This document shows, in pieces, positions 17,928-28,032 of a stretch of DNA of 62,036 nt. The notes beneath the pieces were generated by a model. The model saw only the letters and a list, made by a program, of their open reading frames with translations. It was not told where the DNA came from and ran no database searches. Made by a program: the position numbers and the translations under genes. Origin of the DNA: Gammaproteobacteria bacterium (GTDB lineage Bacteria; Pseudomonadota; Gammaproteobacteria; GRL18). The stretch lies in the NCBI GenBank assembly GCA_015488755.1, contig WFNB01000118.1, forward strand, positions 1-62,036. The letters run 5' to 3'. Within the stretch, counting starts at the first letter, position 1. Every line of letters starts with the position of its first letter.

Positions 17928-18506
17928 TTAATAATAAAGTCCATCAACATTGCCTTTTCCATAGTTAATATTTTGTATAATTTCATGGCGTTTAAGCATC
18001 ACACCACTGTGATCACAGAAATAGTTAGTCGCAAAAATAGCTGCATAAGCATTAACCCCTTTACCTCTAAAGGCTCCCCAGTGGGCATTGCTCCTGCCCA
18101 CAAATTTCTTTTTCCCCTTCGTATCGGTACTACCATAAGCATAATGCTTGATTTGATTTTCAGTACAGCGAATGCCATCATAAAAAGCATTATCAGAACC
18201 ACTAGGGGAACGAATAATAAGGGCAAAGCGCACCACACCAGTGGCATCTGTGGTCAATGTTTTACCATCAATAAAATAATGATAGTTAGAATACTTAGGT
18301 GGGCCATCCACCTCTAAAAGATCCGTCTCATCAGGGTATTCTGGCAAAGTGCTGGCACCCTCTTTCCAGACAAAATCTTCAATGTCTTCATTATCCTTAT
18401 AGTCATAGGGGTTTAAGTCTTCCCAAATATCGGCAAATACGACATCATTGCTTATTGATAATATCATTACACACAAAAGATACGACCATAAAGTAGTTAT
18501 TCTCAT
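17928..18506 (-). CDS. CNP1-like family exported protein
   Basis: A 192-aa protein with an N-terminal signal peptide cleaved near VVFADIW. The body matches the CNP1-like family: WKEG..LPEYPDETDLL, HYFIDGKTLTTDATGVVRF, then SGSDNAFYDGIRCTENQIKHYA. Members are periplasmic proteins of unknown function first noted in neisserial cryptic loci. It is on the same strand as pcnB, 49 bp upstream of it, so they may share a transcript. Confidence 0.75.
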   Translation of the reverse strand: MRITTLWSYLLCVMILSISNDVVFADIWEDLNPYDYKDNEDIEDFVWKEGASTLPEYPDETDLLEVDGPPKYSNYHYFIDGKTLTTDATGVVRFALIIRSPSGSDNAFYDGIRCTENQIKHYAYGSTDTKGKKKFVGRSNAHWGAFRGKGVNAYAAIFATNYFCDHSGVMLKRHEIIQNINYGKGNVDGLYY

Positions 18507-18716
18507 TCAACTCTATTCCTAATCATTTTCTAATATTCAAGCTCATTAAATTAAGCTAAAGAGCTTTACCAGCGGCATAGACGATATTACAATTAGTCTA
18601 ACTTTCTGATAACAATCTCTAACAGGCTTCTCTGGCAACATCTCTAGCAACAAGGATTGTCTCAAAGTCGAGATTATAACATTAACTAATACAAAACCTC
18701 GAATAAGCTGAATACT

Positions 18717-18965
18717 ATGACCAAAAAGAATAAAAATTTTGATTTTGAAGCCTCACTCAATGAATTAGAAAAATTAGTGGATGCCCTTGAAACAGGGGAT
18801 TTAAATTTAGAACAATCATTACAAGACTTTGAACGAGGCATTACTCTTACCCGTTCTTGCCAAAAAGCACTGACTCAGGCACAACAAAAAGTCCAAATTT
18901 TATTAGCAAATGATGACTCAGTAACCTTGAGTGACTATGACGCTAAAGATAAGAGTATGCCATAG
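18717..18965 (+). CDS. xseB: Exodeoxyribonuclease VII small subunit
   Basis: An 82-aa protein with the classic N-terminal pattern FEASLNELEKLVDALETGDL and an LEQSLQDFERGI helix. It is the multimeric small subunit of exonuclease VII, which degrades single-stranded DNA. The TAG stop overlaps the GTG start of ispA by one base. The xseB-ispA-dxs order is the common proteobacterial arrangement. Confidence 0.95.
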   Translation: MTKKNKNFDFEASLNELEKLVDALETGDLNLEQSLQDFERGITLTRSCQKALTQAQQKVQILLANDDSVTLSDYDAKDKSMP

Positions 18966-19858
18966 TGCTTTTAAAACAGCTCACCAGACATTATCAACAA
19001 CAAGTTGATAATGCCTTAGAACAACTCATTAATACAGCCAGCAGCAAGGCCGTAAATAATACCTCATTGCATCAGGCCATGCACTATAGTGTCTTCAATG
19101 GTGGTAAGCGGATCAGACCCTTATTAGTTTATCTCACAGGTCAGGCATTAGGGCTTTTGACAGACCAACAAGATGCACCCGCATGCGCTGTTGAGTTGAT
19201 TCATTGTTACTCCTTAGTTCATGATGATATGCCTGAGATGGATAATGACGATTTACGTCGTGGCAAACCCACCTGCCATAGACAGTTTTCTCAAGAAGTA
19301 GCATTACTAACAGGTGATGCATTGCAAACACTGGCATTTGAAGCACTGACTCACAAACACAGCTTAAGTGATAAGCAAATTGTTCGCATGGTCAACACTC
19401 TGGCACAAGCCAGTGGCGTTGCAGGAATGGCTGGGGGGCAGGCACTGGACTTATCGGCAACAGGCAAACAATTATCTCTAGAAGCATTACAAATAATGCA
19501 TGAACATAAAACCGGTGCCTTAATCCGTGCCAGTGTTCGTTTGGGAGCATTATGTTTAGCAGAAATAGATGAGGCTCAATTAGACACCTTGGATCAATAT
19601 GCCCAGAATATCGGTCTGGCTTTTCAAATAAAAGATGATATTCTTGATATTGAGTCTGACACCGATACCCTAGGAAAACAGCAAGGTGCTGACATCAGTC
19701 TCGACAAAGCAACCTATCCATCATTACTAGGGCTTGAAGGGGCTAAAACAATGGCTCTAGAATGCCATCAAAAAGCACTGCAAAGTCTAAGTAATTTTGA
19801 TCACCATGCGGATCCATTACGAGAACTCGCCAAATATATTATTACCCGTGATCACTAA
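18965..19858 (+). CDS. ispA: Farnesyl diphosphate synthase
   Basis: A 297-aa prenyltransferase joining IPP to DMAPP and GPP to form farnesyl diphosphate. The first Asp-rich motif is DDMPEMDNDD with RRGKPT after it, the second IKDDILDIESDT. NGGKRIRP is also present. The start is GTG, overlapping the xseB stop (TAGTG), so translation is coupled. Confidence 0.95.
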   Translation: MLLKQLTRHYQQQVDNALEQLINTASSKAVNNTSLHQAMHYSVFNGGKRIRPLLVYLTGQALGLLTDQQDAPACAVELIHCYSLVHDDMPEMDNDDLRRGKPTCHRQFSQEVALLTGDALQTLAFEALTHKHSLSDKQIVRMVNTLAQASGVAGMAGGQALDLSATGKQLSLEALQIMHEHKTGALIRASVRLGALCLAEIDEAQLDTLDQYAQNIGLAFQIKDDILDIESDTDTLGKQQGADISLDKATYPSLLGLEGAKTMALECHQKALQSLSNFDHHADPLRELAKYIITRDH

Positions 19859-19903
19859 ATTAGGGTATACTTGTGTGTTCCCACAAGAACTAATGATTTA
19901 CTT

Positions 19904-21850
19904 ATGACTGAGCTGTCACGTTACCCATTACTAGAAACCATTAAATCACCTGATGATTTAACTGACTTGGATAATGATCAGCTTATTTTACTGGCCACAG
20001 AATTACGCGCCTTTTTACTGCAAAGCTTAAATAAAACCGGTGGTCATCTCTCTTCTAATTTAGGAGCCGTTGAGCTCACCATTGCTCTACATCGCATTTA
20101 TAATACTCCAGAAGATAAAATTATCTGGGATGTTGGCCATCAAGCTTATCCACATAAGATCCTAACAGGGCGTGCCGAACAACTTAGTAGCATACGCTCA
20201 AAAAATGGCTTATCCGGTTTCCCAAAACGTTCTGAAAGCCCCTATGATGCCTTTGGTGTAGGGCACTCAAGTACCTCGATCAGTGCCGCATTAGGCATGG
20301 CAATTGCTGCCAAAAAAACAGACCAACAACAAAAATCCATTGCCATTATCGGTGATGGCGCCATGACGGCAGGTATGGCATTTGAAGCACTCAATCATGC
20401 CGGTGACTTAGATGCGGACTTATTGGTGATCCTTAATGATAACGACATGTCCATCTCACCTAATGTTGGCGGTTTATCTAATTATTTTGCCAAAGTATTA
20501 TCGGGTAAATTCTACTCTACAGTAAAATCCAATTCTAAAAAAGTACTCAGTTCCATGCCATCGGTTTGGGAGTTGGCTTGTCGTGCAGAAGAGCATATGA
20601 AGGGCATGGTGGTACCTGGCACCTTATTCGAAGAGCTGGGTTTTAACTATATTGGTCCCATTGATGGCCATGATTTACCCACATTATTAACCACCTTACG
20701 CAATATTAAAGCATTATCAGGTCCTCAGTTTTTACATATTGTGACCCAAAAAGGTAAAGGCTTTGAAGCAGCCGAGCAACATCCAACACAATACCATGCA
20801 ACCACACCTGGCTTCTATGATGCAATTAATGCTCAACAGGCAGAACAAGCATCTGCTGTTGTTAGCAAAGAAAATACACCTACCTATACTCAGGTATTCA
20901 GCGAGTGGATTGTCGATGCTGCTAATAACGATCAGCAACTCATTGGTATCACTCCGGCAATGCGTGAAGGCTCTGGTCTGGTAGAATTTTCTGAACAATT
21001 TGCCGATCGCTACTATGATGTTGGCATTGCCGAACAACATAGTATTACCTTAGCTGCCGGAATGGCCTGCGAAGGCCTTAAACCTGTCGTGGCAATTTAT
21101 TCCTCTTTTTTACAACGTGCTTATGATCAACTCATTCATGATGTTGCTTTACAAAATTTAGCGGTACTCTTTGCCATTGATCGGGGCGGTATTGTCGGTG
21201 GTGATGGTGCCACTCATAGCGGCAGTTTTGATCTTAGCTTTATGCGTTGCATTCCTAATATGACCATTATGGCACCGGCCAATGAAAACGAGTGCTATCA
21301 CATGCTTGATTATGGCTTGGCACTCAATTCACCTGTTGCGGTACGCTACCCTAGAGGCAAAGGCTCTGGTGAGCGCATCAATAAACAGCAAAGCATCCAT
21401 CTTGAACTGGGTAAGGCTGTCACTGTCTTTAATAATGCCGGCGATCTGGTACTCAGCGAACAGACTCAACGGATCAGTATTCTTAGTTTTGGTAGCTTGC
21501 TCCATGAAGCCTTATCAGCAGCTAATATACTGACCAAAGAAAAAGCCAATAGTTATCATATTCAAGTCATTAATATGCGTTTTATCAAGCCACTTGATGC
21601 AAATTTAGCCTTACAAATTGCCCAAAACAGCGATTTATTGCTCACCCTAGAAGATAATGCGCTTGCAGGTGGTGCAGGTAGTGCCGTGAATGAAAGTCTT
21701 GTGGCACATACAGGCATTTGTCCAATTATTAATCTGGGGTTGCCTGATAAATTCCCCGAACATGCCACACAATACGAAATTCATCACGATTATGGCTTAG
21801 ATAGTGTGGGGATCATCAAAACAATACAGCAAAAAATGAGTGGCCACTAA
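19904..21850 (+). CDS. dxs: 1-deoxy-D-xylulose-5-phosphate synthase
   Basis: A thiamine-diphosphate enzyme condensing pyruvate and glyceraldehyde-3-phosphate, the entry step of the MEP isoprenoid pathway. I use ATG 19904 (MTELSRYPLLETI), 648 aa, which aligns with the usual Dxs N-terminus, instead of a TTG 33 bp upstream. Visible motifs: GGHLSSNLG with the active-site His, GDGAMTAGMAFEALN and NDNDMSIS for ThDP-Mg binding, and DVGIAEQHS with the catalytic Glu. It follows ispA by 45 bp and its end overlaps the convergent DUF2797 gene by 4 bp. Confidence 0.96.
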   Translation: MTELSRYPLLETIKSPDDLTDLDNDQLILLATELRAFLLQSLNKTGGHLSSNLGAVELTIALHRIYNTPEDKIIWDVGHQAYPHKILTGRAEQLSSIRSKNGLSGFPKRSESPYDAFGVGHSSTSISAALGMAIAAKKTDQQQKSIAIIGDGAMTAGMAFEALNHAGDLDADLLVILNDNDMSISPNVGGLSNYFAKVLSGKFYSTVKSNSKKVLSSMPSVWELACRAEEHMKGMVVPGTLFEELGFNYIGPIDGHDLPTLLTTLRNIKALSGPQFLHIVTQKGKGFEAAEQHPTQYHATTPGFYDAINAQQAEQASAVVSKENTPTYTQVFSEWIVDAANNDQQLIGITPAMREGSGLVEFSEQFADRYYDVGIAEQHSITLAAGMACEGLKPVVAIYSSFLQRAYDQLIHDVALQNLAVLFAIDRGGIVGGDGATHSGSFDLSFMRCIPNMTIMAPANENECYHMLDYGLALNSPVAVRYPRGKGSGERINKQQSIHLELGKAVTVFNNAGDLVLSEQTQRISILSFGSLLHEALSAANILTKEKANSYHIQVINMRFIKPLDANLALQIAQNSDLLLTLEDNALAGGAGSAVNESLVAHTGICPIINLGLPDKFPEHATQYEIHHDYGLDSVGIIKTIQQKMSGH

Positions 21851-22704
21851 AGCTCAATCTCAACCTGATAAGCAGAAAATTTACGAATATTAATCACCCC
21901 CGTATCCAAGATTAAATACTGCCCCTTAATCCCCATAAGTACCCCCTCAACAAGTGCTTGCTTGTCCAAGTTAAACGATTTTACTTTAGTTGGGTAGCTT
22001 ATCACTGGATATTGAATTTCAACCATTGCCTCATTATCCAAATGAACAATCGCATCCTCCGCTAGACCACGTTCTGCAAGCAATTGTTCTATTGGTTCAT
22101 AAAACTGCTGATACAATGCCTGTTGGTGCTTGAGCAAATCGATCGGCTCCACCTGCCCCTTAAGCATTCTCTGCCACTGGGTACGATCGGAGATTTGCTG
22201 TTTATAAATAACTTCTATCAAGCCAGAATAATAACGCTGACTCACTTTAAATATTGGCAACGCCTGAATGGCTCCTTGATCAATCCAACGAGTCGGTAAT
22301 TGATCACCACGAGTAATACCAACCTTTAAGCCCGATGAATTGGCCAAGTAAACATAGTGTGACTGCATACAATGACTCTCTCCCCATTGCGGCTCTCGGC
22401 AGGTACCCTGCTCATAGTGACACTTTTGCGGACTCATAATACATTTATCACAGGCTGCTAAACGGGAGAAACAAGGGTAACAATAGCCTTGGTTAAAACT
22501 TTTCTTGCTTACTCGAGCACAGGCAATGCAACGTATCTGTTCTTTATAACGGATACGAATACGCTGTTCCAATAAGGAATTGAGCAATAAAGCTTGTTGC
22601 TCACACTCATCATCCTCAGCCATAGTAAGCCAATATTCTACTGGTTTTTCAGCACTTTCATAATGAACTCGCATTTTACGCAAATAGCCTTGATAAATTG
22701 CCAT
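21847..22704 (-). CDS. DUF2797 zinc-ribbon protein
   Basis: A 285-aa protein of the DUF2797 family. The N-terminal half contains a C-x2-C ... C-x2-C zinc knuckle (CIACARV, GYCYPCF) and further Cys pairs (CDKC, CHYEQGTC). The middle has HYVYLANSSGLKVGITR, reminiscent of GIY-YIG-like segments. Its function is unknown. It follows ampD after 1 bp on the same strand. Confidence 0.72.
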   Translation of the reverse strand: MAIYQGYLRKMRVHYESAEKPVEYWLTMAEDDECEQQALLLNSLLEQRIRIRYKEQIRCIACARVSKKSFNQGYCYPCFSRLAACDKCIMSPQKCHYEQGTCREPQWGESHCMQSHYVYLANSSGLKVGITRGDQLPTRWIDQGAIQALPIFKVSQRYYSGLIEVIYKQQISDRTQWQRMLKGQVEPIDLLKHQQALYQQFYEPIEQLLAERGLAEDAIVHLDNEAMVEIQYPVISYPTKVKSFNLDKQALVEGVLMGIKGQYLILDTGVINIRKFSAYQVEIEL

Positions 22705-22705
22705 T

Positions 22706-23275
22706 TTATACCCTTTTTAATAATATTTTAGAGCTTAATTGACTTTGCCACTGTTGCCAGTCAAAACCACTACCCGGATCGGTTTTACGCCCTGGTGCAA
22801 TATCACTATGCCCGACAATACGCTCTCTGGTTATTTTTGGAAAACACGCCATCAAAGCCAATACAATATCAGTTAATACGCTATATTGAGCCTGCTCAAA
22901 GACACTATTATCGGTGCCTTCTAGTTCAATACCAATAGAAAAATTATTGCAATTATCTTGCCCATGCAATGAAGACTGCCCTGCATGCCAAGCCCGAGAA
23001 AGTAAATTTACATATTGTATTAACTCACCCGTGCGCCGAATGAGTATATGTGATGAGACTTGTAAATTAGCAATTTTTTTATAATAGGGATCTTTATGGC
23101 AATCAAGCTGATTCATAAAAAAGTCACTAATATCATTACCTTGGTAGCTTCCCGGTGGCAGTGAGATGGAATGGATAATAATCGCATTGATAAGACTCTG
23201 TTCTGGGCGCTCATTAAAATTAGGCGATTGAATAATATGTGCTTGTTCAACCCAGCCATCACAAATAGTATACAT
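22706..23275 (-). CDS. ampD: 1,6-anhydro-N-acetylmuramyl-L-alanine amidase
   Basis: A 189-aa cytoplasmic zinc amidase that cuts the peptide from anhydromuropeptides in cell-wall recycling. It has IIIHSISLPPG with the first zinc His, WHAGQSSLHGQDNCNNFSIG, and the second ligand region VGHSDIAPGRKTDPG. No signal peptide, as expected for AmpD. Length and motifs are complete. Confidence 0.94.
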   Translation of the reverse strand: MYTICDGWVEQAHIIQSPNFNERPEQSLINAIIIHSISLPPGSYQGNDISDFFMNQLDCHKDPYYKKIANLQVSSHILIRRTGELIQYVNLLSRAWHAGQSSLHGQDNCNNFSIGIELEGTDNSVFEQAQYSVLTDIVLALMACFPKITRERIVGHSDIAPGRKTDPGSGFDWQQWQSQLSSKILLKRV

Positions 23276-23523
23276 AGGGAGATAATAACCTTTATTTTGG
23301 ATAAACTATGTTACAATAAAAGAGAATAATCGAGTGAAAATATCAGCTAAAACGTCTATTATTAAGCTCTCAGATAGAAACCATACTCAATTTGAGTCGC
23401 ATTTGAGTCACCATAGATAATGATAATTGCGGGCTTGTTCAAAGACAGATAATTTTTAAGCGTCTACAATCAGACTATAGTTACAAATACGTTATTCTCT
23501 AGTTAATATGTCGGTGTAGTCTC
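23276..23523. other. Divergent intergenic region between ampD and the DUF1631 gene
   Basis: A 248-bp AT-rich gap that must hold both promoters. I see an interrupted palindrome ACTCAATTTGAGT at 23385-23397, a repeat of TTTGAGTC just after it, and two GATAAT hexamers at 23416-23427. None is strong enough to name a regulator. Confidence 0.4.
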
Positions 23524-26019
23524 ATGCAAGCAAACAATATTTTACAATTTAGTCAGATCAATCAAAAACATGATCAGCAGCATAATCGCAGACAATCAGA
23601 TAAAAAAGATGCACAGCCTGCTCACAAGGGCAGTCTAACACAAGACAATCAAGTAAAAAATAAGGTACAAAACTCAATGACACCAGAAGGTCCATTAGGT
23701 GATTTAATTCAATACACTAAAGGGTGGACAGACGATGCCATATCAACACTATTTGACAATGTTGATACTCAACTCTTTGAAATGGCCGAAAAAGCCGAAA
23801 ATTCAAATGATCAAAATATTTATTTTGATGCCATGCGCATTATTCGTTTGCGACGAGCTGTTGCGCATGATGCTTTTATGCAAAGTACAACACAAAGCTT
23901 TACCCCTCAAGCCTTACAGGCTAAAAGATCAGAGAAAGACGACATTGTAGAGGGCGACCTCTCCCTCATTACCGATGACACATTAGAAGAAGATCTGGCC
24001 ATTAATAATATGGTGGCTAAGGCAGAAAAGCAGAACAAAAAATCACTGGATCAACTCAATCAGCGTCTAGCCTATCTTTATAAAGGCTTAACCATCAACA
24101 CGCTCAACAATCCTATGGGGCCAACCGCTCTATGCCATTCTTTCGCCAAAGCAGCAAAAGCCTTAGAGGCTGAAATAAAAGTTAAGCTTCTGGTCTTCAA
24201 ATTATTTGATCTCAATATTATCACTAAGTTAGATGAGCTTTATGAACATGCTAATCAGCTATTAGTTGAGCAAGGTATTTTACCTAACTTAAAAGTCACT
24301 GTTAGAAAGCCTCAAAGAAAAAGACAGCCATCTCCTGAAGAAAACCCAAAGGAAGATTTATCCCGCACTCAAGAAATTAATGCTAATCAAAATATAAACC
24401 AAAGTGCCGGCTTGTCATCACTGATGCAACAACCCATGGGCACACCAAATCAAATGGCCGAGGCTCAAGCCTTTGCCTTGATCCAGCAACTGATTTCACA
24501 AAATAAACCGCAACAAAATTTTGCCCCAGCAGACTACGCATCCACCAATGATGTGGTTTCTTCTCTATCACAATTGCAAATACAGCAAATAGAGAATAAT
24601 AATTTTGATAGTAATGAGGGGGGAGGTTTTATTGGCAGTGGTGCCGCAACCAGTGCTTTGTTAAAAGAAGCTCTCAGACAGTCACTGCAATCAACACAAC
24701 AAAAGCAAGCCATTAACCAAGGTGATGATGATCTTATTGATGTCATTGGCATGTTATTTGATTTTATTCTTAATGACGATAATCTGGTAGACTCTGTAAA
24801 ATCACTACTGAGTCGCTTACAGATACCGATTATCAAGATTGCTCTACAAGACAAAACCTTCTTTAGAAACAAAAACCACCCGGCTAGACAATTACTTAAT
24901 GAATTAGCCAATGCTGGCCTTGGTGTTACTGACAATGTCACGGTACGCAATAATCCCTTATATCTTAAACTTGAAAACATTGTCAGTCGCATCTCTAATG
25001 ATCACTCTCAGGGAGATGATGCTACTTTTTTTGACGATTTACTAGATGATTTACACCGTTTTCTTGCTCAATTTAACCATGGCCTTGATAACAAAAAAAC
25101 CCCCTCTAAAGAGGCTGCACTTGAATTAGTAACAACCGAGTTAGAGTCACGATTAAGCAAACAAGATCTACCCGAAAATATTGTTCTCTTATTAGAACGT
25201 GTTTGGAAAGATGTTATGTTTGATATTTTCTTTAGCGATGGCATGGAAAGTGATGAGTGGGACATGGCGATGACCTTTGTTGATACCCTGATATGGAGTG
25301 TTGATCCCAAGGCCGATGCCCAAAGCCAAAAGCAACTGGTTCGAGTCATTCCCGGCATTTTAAATGCCCTAAATGCTGGCTTAGATCGCATCCAATACCC
25401 TAACGATCTGCGCGCACAATTGCTACAAGATTTACAAAATTGTCATATGGCTTGTATGAGAGGTCAAAATGTCAATCATGATCAACTTTCCAATGATGAA
25501 GTTGTTTATATTACCAATGATCAACGTCATCAGCAGTTAAGAGACGATCTTCAAAAAGCCAATGACACACCCGATGAGCTAACCCCAGAAGAGCTAGAAC
25601 GTATTGATGCTGGAGTCGAGGTTTTATTAGGTGGTGATTTAGCTAATTTAGATGTCTTAGAAGAAGAAGATCTCTTAGCCTCTTTAGAAGATGGCTCAGA
25701 ACAAGCCATTGCTGACAATGGTGAAGCGGATCTCATTGAAGATAAATTCACTGAGCAAGCTAGAAATCTTGTTGCAGGCGCATGGGTTGAATTCAAAGGG
25801 GCAGACAATCAACTCTACCGTGCTAAAATATCATGGATGAGCGAAGATGCCAGTGCCTATATTTTTGTTACTCAAACAGGGCAAATCGCTGAAAAATCAC
25901 TCCAAGGCCTCAGTGATTCTCTTAGAACCCAAAAAGCCCATATTCTTGATGAATCTCCTGTCTTTGAGCGAGCAATGGATGCATTATTAGAAGATCTGCA
26001 GGATCAAGCCGAACTCTAA
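23524..26019 (+). CDS. DUF1631 family protein
   Basis: An 831-aa soluble, acidic, Gln/Asn-rich protein. It is recognised by the family layout: an N-terminal LFDNVDTQLFEMAEKAEN region followed by ALRIIRLRR-like helices, a central helical domain with LVDSVKSLLSRLQIPIIKIAL, and a C-terminal beta-rich module GAWVEFKGADNQLYRAKISW that is PilZ-like in outline. A low-complexity Gln-rich linker spans about residues 290-345. Its function is unknown. The next gene starts 6 bp downstream. Confidence 0.75.
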   Translation: MQANNILQFSQINQKHDQQHNRRQSDKKDAQPAHKGSLTQDNQVKNKVQNSMTPEGPLGDLIQYTKGWTDDAISTLFDNVDTQLFEMAEKAENSNDQNIYFDAMRIIRLRRAVAHDAFMQSTTQSFTPQALQAKRSEKDDIVEGDLSLITDDTLEEDLAINNMVAKAEKQNKKSLDQLNQRLAYLYKGLTINTLNNPMGPTALCHSFAKAAKALEAEIKVKLLVFKLFDLNIITKLDELYEHANQLLVEQGILPNLKVTVRKPQRKRQPSPEENPKEDLSRTQEINANQNINQSAGLSSLMQQPMGTPNQMAEAQAFALIQQLISQNKPQQNFAPADYASTNDVVSSLSQLQIQQIENNNFDSNEGGGFIGSGAATSALLKEALRQSLQSTQQKQAINQGDDDLIDVIGMLFDFILNDDNLVDSVKSLLSRLQIPIIKIALQDKTFFRNKNHPARQLLNELANAGLGVTDNVTVRNNPLYLKLENIVSRISNDHSQGDDATFFDDLLDDLHRFLAQFNHGLDNKKTPSKEAALELVTTELESRLSKQDLPENIVLLLERVWKDVMFDIFFSDGMESDEWDMAMTFVDTLIWSVDPKADAQSQKQLVRVIPGILNALNAGLDRIQYPNDLRAQLLQDLQNCHMACMRGQNVNHDQLSNDEVVYITNDQRHQQLRDDLQKANDTPDELTPEELERIDAGVEVLLGGDLANLDVLEEEDLLASLEDGSEQAIADNGEADLIEDKFTEQARNLVAGAWVEFKGADNQLYRAKISWMSEDASAYIFVTQTGQIAEKSLQGLSDSLRTQKAHILDESPVFERAMDALLEDLQDQAEL

Positions 26020-26025
26020 AGATGA

Positions 26026-26577
26026 ATGAAATTTAATCCTAAGCGATCACCTCAAAGTAATACGCAAGCCCATACGGACACAAAACGTATGGGTGTTGGC
26101 ATGATGATAAGTGCTATGATCATCGCTCTCGCTCTACTCACCTATATCTTCCAAACAGCTATTGATAAGCAATATAATCCCAACCAAAGCATCCAAAGCT
26201 CACAAACTGCTGATAATAGTATTGAGATCACTCTCAAACGTAATCGTTCAGGCCACTATGTCGGCACCGGACATTTTAATGATAAAAAAGCTATTTTCTT
26301 ATTAGATACTGGAGCAACCTATGTCGCAATTCCTGAACGATATGCTAAATTACTAGGTTTAAAAAAAGGTCGCCAGATCCAACTATCAACAGCCAATGGG
26401 CCCAGTATAGGCTATCAAACAAATATTGATAAATTGAACATTGGCGCTATCCATTTATATAATGTTCAAGCAATTATCACCGCTAATTTAGATGAAATTT
26501 TACTTGGCATGTCGGTACTAAGACAATTGGAGTTTACTCAAAGAGGTGACACCTTAACCATCCGACAATATTTATAA
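26026..26577 (+). CDS. Membrane-anchored retropepsin-like aspartic protease (TIGR02281 type)
   Basis: A 183-aa protein. A single transmembrane helix lies at about residues 23-44, then a periplasmic domain with the aspartic protease motif FLLDTGATYVAIP (Asp94) and a C-terminal EILLGMSVLRQLEF, which is the flap/second half of clan AA single-domain proteases. Such enzymes dimerise to form an active site. It is 6 bp after the DUF1631 gene and probably co-transcribed. Confidence 0.82.
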   Translation: MKFNPKRSPQSNTQAHTDTKRMGVGMMISAMIIALALLTYIFQTAIDKQYNPNQSIQSSQTADNSIEITLKRNRSGHYVGTGHFNDKKAIFLLDTGATYVAIPERYAKLLGLKKGRQIQLSTANGPSIGYQTNIDKLNIGAIHLYNVQAIITANLDEILLGMSVLRQLEFTQRGDTLTIRQYL

Positions 26578-26615
26578 GTTTTAGCAACTCCAATACCATT
26601 ATTCTAAATAAAGCC

Positions 26616-27968
26616 TTATCTTGCATTTTTTGTTAGCTTAAATATAACTGGGCTTAATAATAGTAAAGCCAATAAATTAGGCAAAGCCATTAAAGCATTT
26701 AAGGTATCGGCCAATAGCCAGATAAATTTTAGATCACCTGTTGCGCCAATCGGCACAGCGATGATCCATAAGATCCGAAAGGCAATAATAGAACGATGAC
26801 CAAAAAGGTAGGTAACACAGCGCTCACCATAAACACTCCAGCCCAAAATCGTTGTAAAAGCAAATATCGCCTGAGCAATACTAACAATCATGCCCCCCGC
26901 TTCTGGCATAACGTGATCAAAAGCCGCAATGGTTAGCGCTGTCCCTTCAGCCCCACTACTCCATACTCCTGTTAACACTATTGCTAGACCGGTAACACTA
27001 CACACCAAAATGGTATCAATAAAGGTACCCAACATGGCTATCATACCTTGCTTGACAGGGTCATTGGTTCTTGCTGCTGCATGAGCAATAGGCGCACTAC
27101 CAAGCCCTGCTTCATTGGAAAAGATGCCTCTTGCTACACCCCACTGCACGGCCAGCATAATTGTTGCCCCAGCAAAGCCACCCGTTGCAGCAACCGGATT
27201 AAAAGCACTATTAACAATAAGAGCAAGCGCCTCAGGTATTTGGGAAAAATGACTTCCCAAAACCACCAAGCCAGCACCAAGATAAGCAAAGGCCATAATC
27301 GGTACTAGCTTACCAGCCACCAATGCAATGCGCTTTATTCCCCCCAATACAACCGCAGCAGTTAATAGAAGCAAGACCAATCCCGTTAACCATGTAGGAA
27401 TATGAAACTGAGCTTCTAAGGCACTGGCAACTGAATGAGCCTGTACCGTATTACCAATGCCAAAGGATGCCAGAGCACCAAAAAGAGCAAATAAAAAGCC
27501 CAGCCATAACCAGTTTTTCCCTAAGCCATTTTTAATATAATACATTGGACCACCAAGATAATTACCCTCTTGATCCACTTCGCGATAATGCACTGCACAG
27601 ACCGCTTCTGCATATTTGGTTGCCATACCAATAATAGCCGTCAGCCACATCCAAAATAAAGCGCCGGGGCCACCAATAACAATAGCCGTTGCCACGCCAG
27701 TAATATTACCCGTACCAATAGTGGCCGATAATGAGGTCATCAGGGCATTAAAAGGGGAAATTTCACCTTTGCTATCCGCACCCTCTACATTCTGCCCTTC
27801 TCTTCCCCGCCAAAGCAATTTAAAAGCACTGGCGAGCTTTAACACCGGCATAAAACGTAGGCCAAACATGAGAAAAATTCCTGTACCAAAAATAGCAATC
27901 AGCATAGGCTTACCCCAGACTAAGGCATTTAGGTTAGCTAATAGGTCACTTAACCATTGCATAAACAA
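26616..27968 (-). CDS. Sodium:alanine/glycine symporter (AGCS family)
   Basis: A 450-aa polytopic transporter with about ten or eleven membrane helices. AGCS signatures seen are SLSATIGTGNITGVATAI, GGPGALFWMWLTAIIGMATKYAE and GIFSNEAGLGSAPIAHAAA. It imports alanine or glycine with sodium. Its promoter region is shared with nadC and contains the second 187-bp repeat. Confidence 0.92.
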   Translation of the reverse strand: MFMQWLSDLLANLNALVWGKPMLIAIFGTGIFLMFGLRFMPVLKLASAFKLLWRGREGQNVEGADSKGEISPFNALMTSLSATIGTGNITGVATAIVIGGPGALFWMWLTAIIGMATKYAEAVCAVHYREVDQEGNYLGGPMYYIKNGLGKNWLWLGFLFALFGALASFGIGNTVQAHSVASALEAQFHIPTWLTGLVLLLLTAAVVLGGIKRIALVAGKLVPIMAFAYLGAGLVVLGSHFSQIPEALALIVNSAFNPVAATGGFAGATIMLAVQWGVARGIFSNEAGLGSAPIAHAAARTNDPVKQGMIAMLGTFIDTILVCSVTGLAIVLTGVWSSGAEGTALTIAAFDHVMPEAGGMIVSIAQAIFAFTTILGWSVYGERCVTYLFGHRSIIAFRILWIIAVPIGATGDLKFIWLLADTLNALMALPNLLALLLLSPVIFKLTKNAR

Positions 27969-28032
27969 TCCTTTTATTAATTTTTGAAATATGAGCTCAA
28001 ATCAGATAGAGTAGGATGGCCTTAATCCTAAA

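Noticed and set aside
23416-23427. GATAATGATAAT as a Fur box
   Set aside because: Only two of the three hexamers match; the third (TGCGGG) does not. In AT-rich DNA this is expected by chance, and no iron gene is adjacent.
24534-25808. Three minus-strand ORFs of 85-152 aa inside the DUF1631 gene
   Set aside because: They are antisense to a well-supported long gene and are rich in Ser/Leu/Arg as expected of reverse frames of Glu/Asp/Gln codons.
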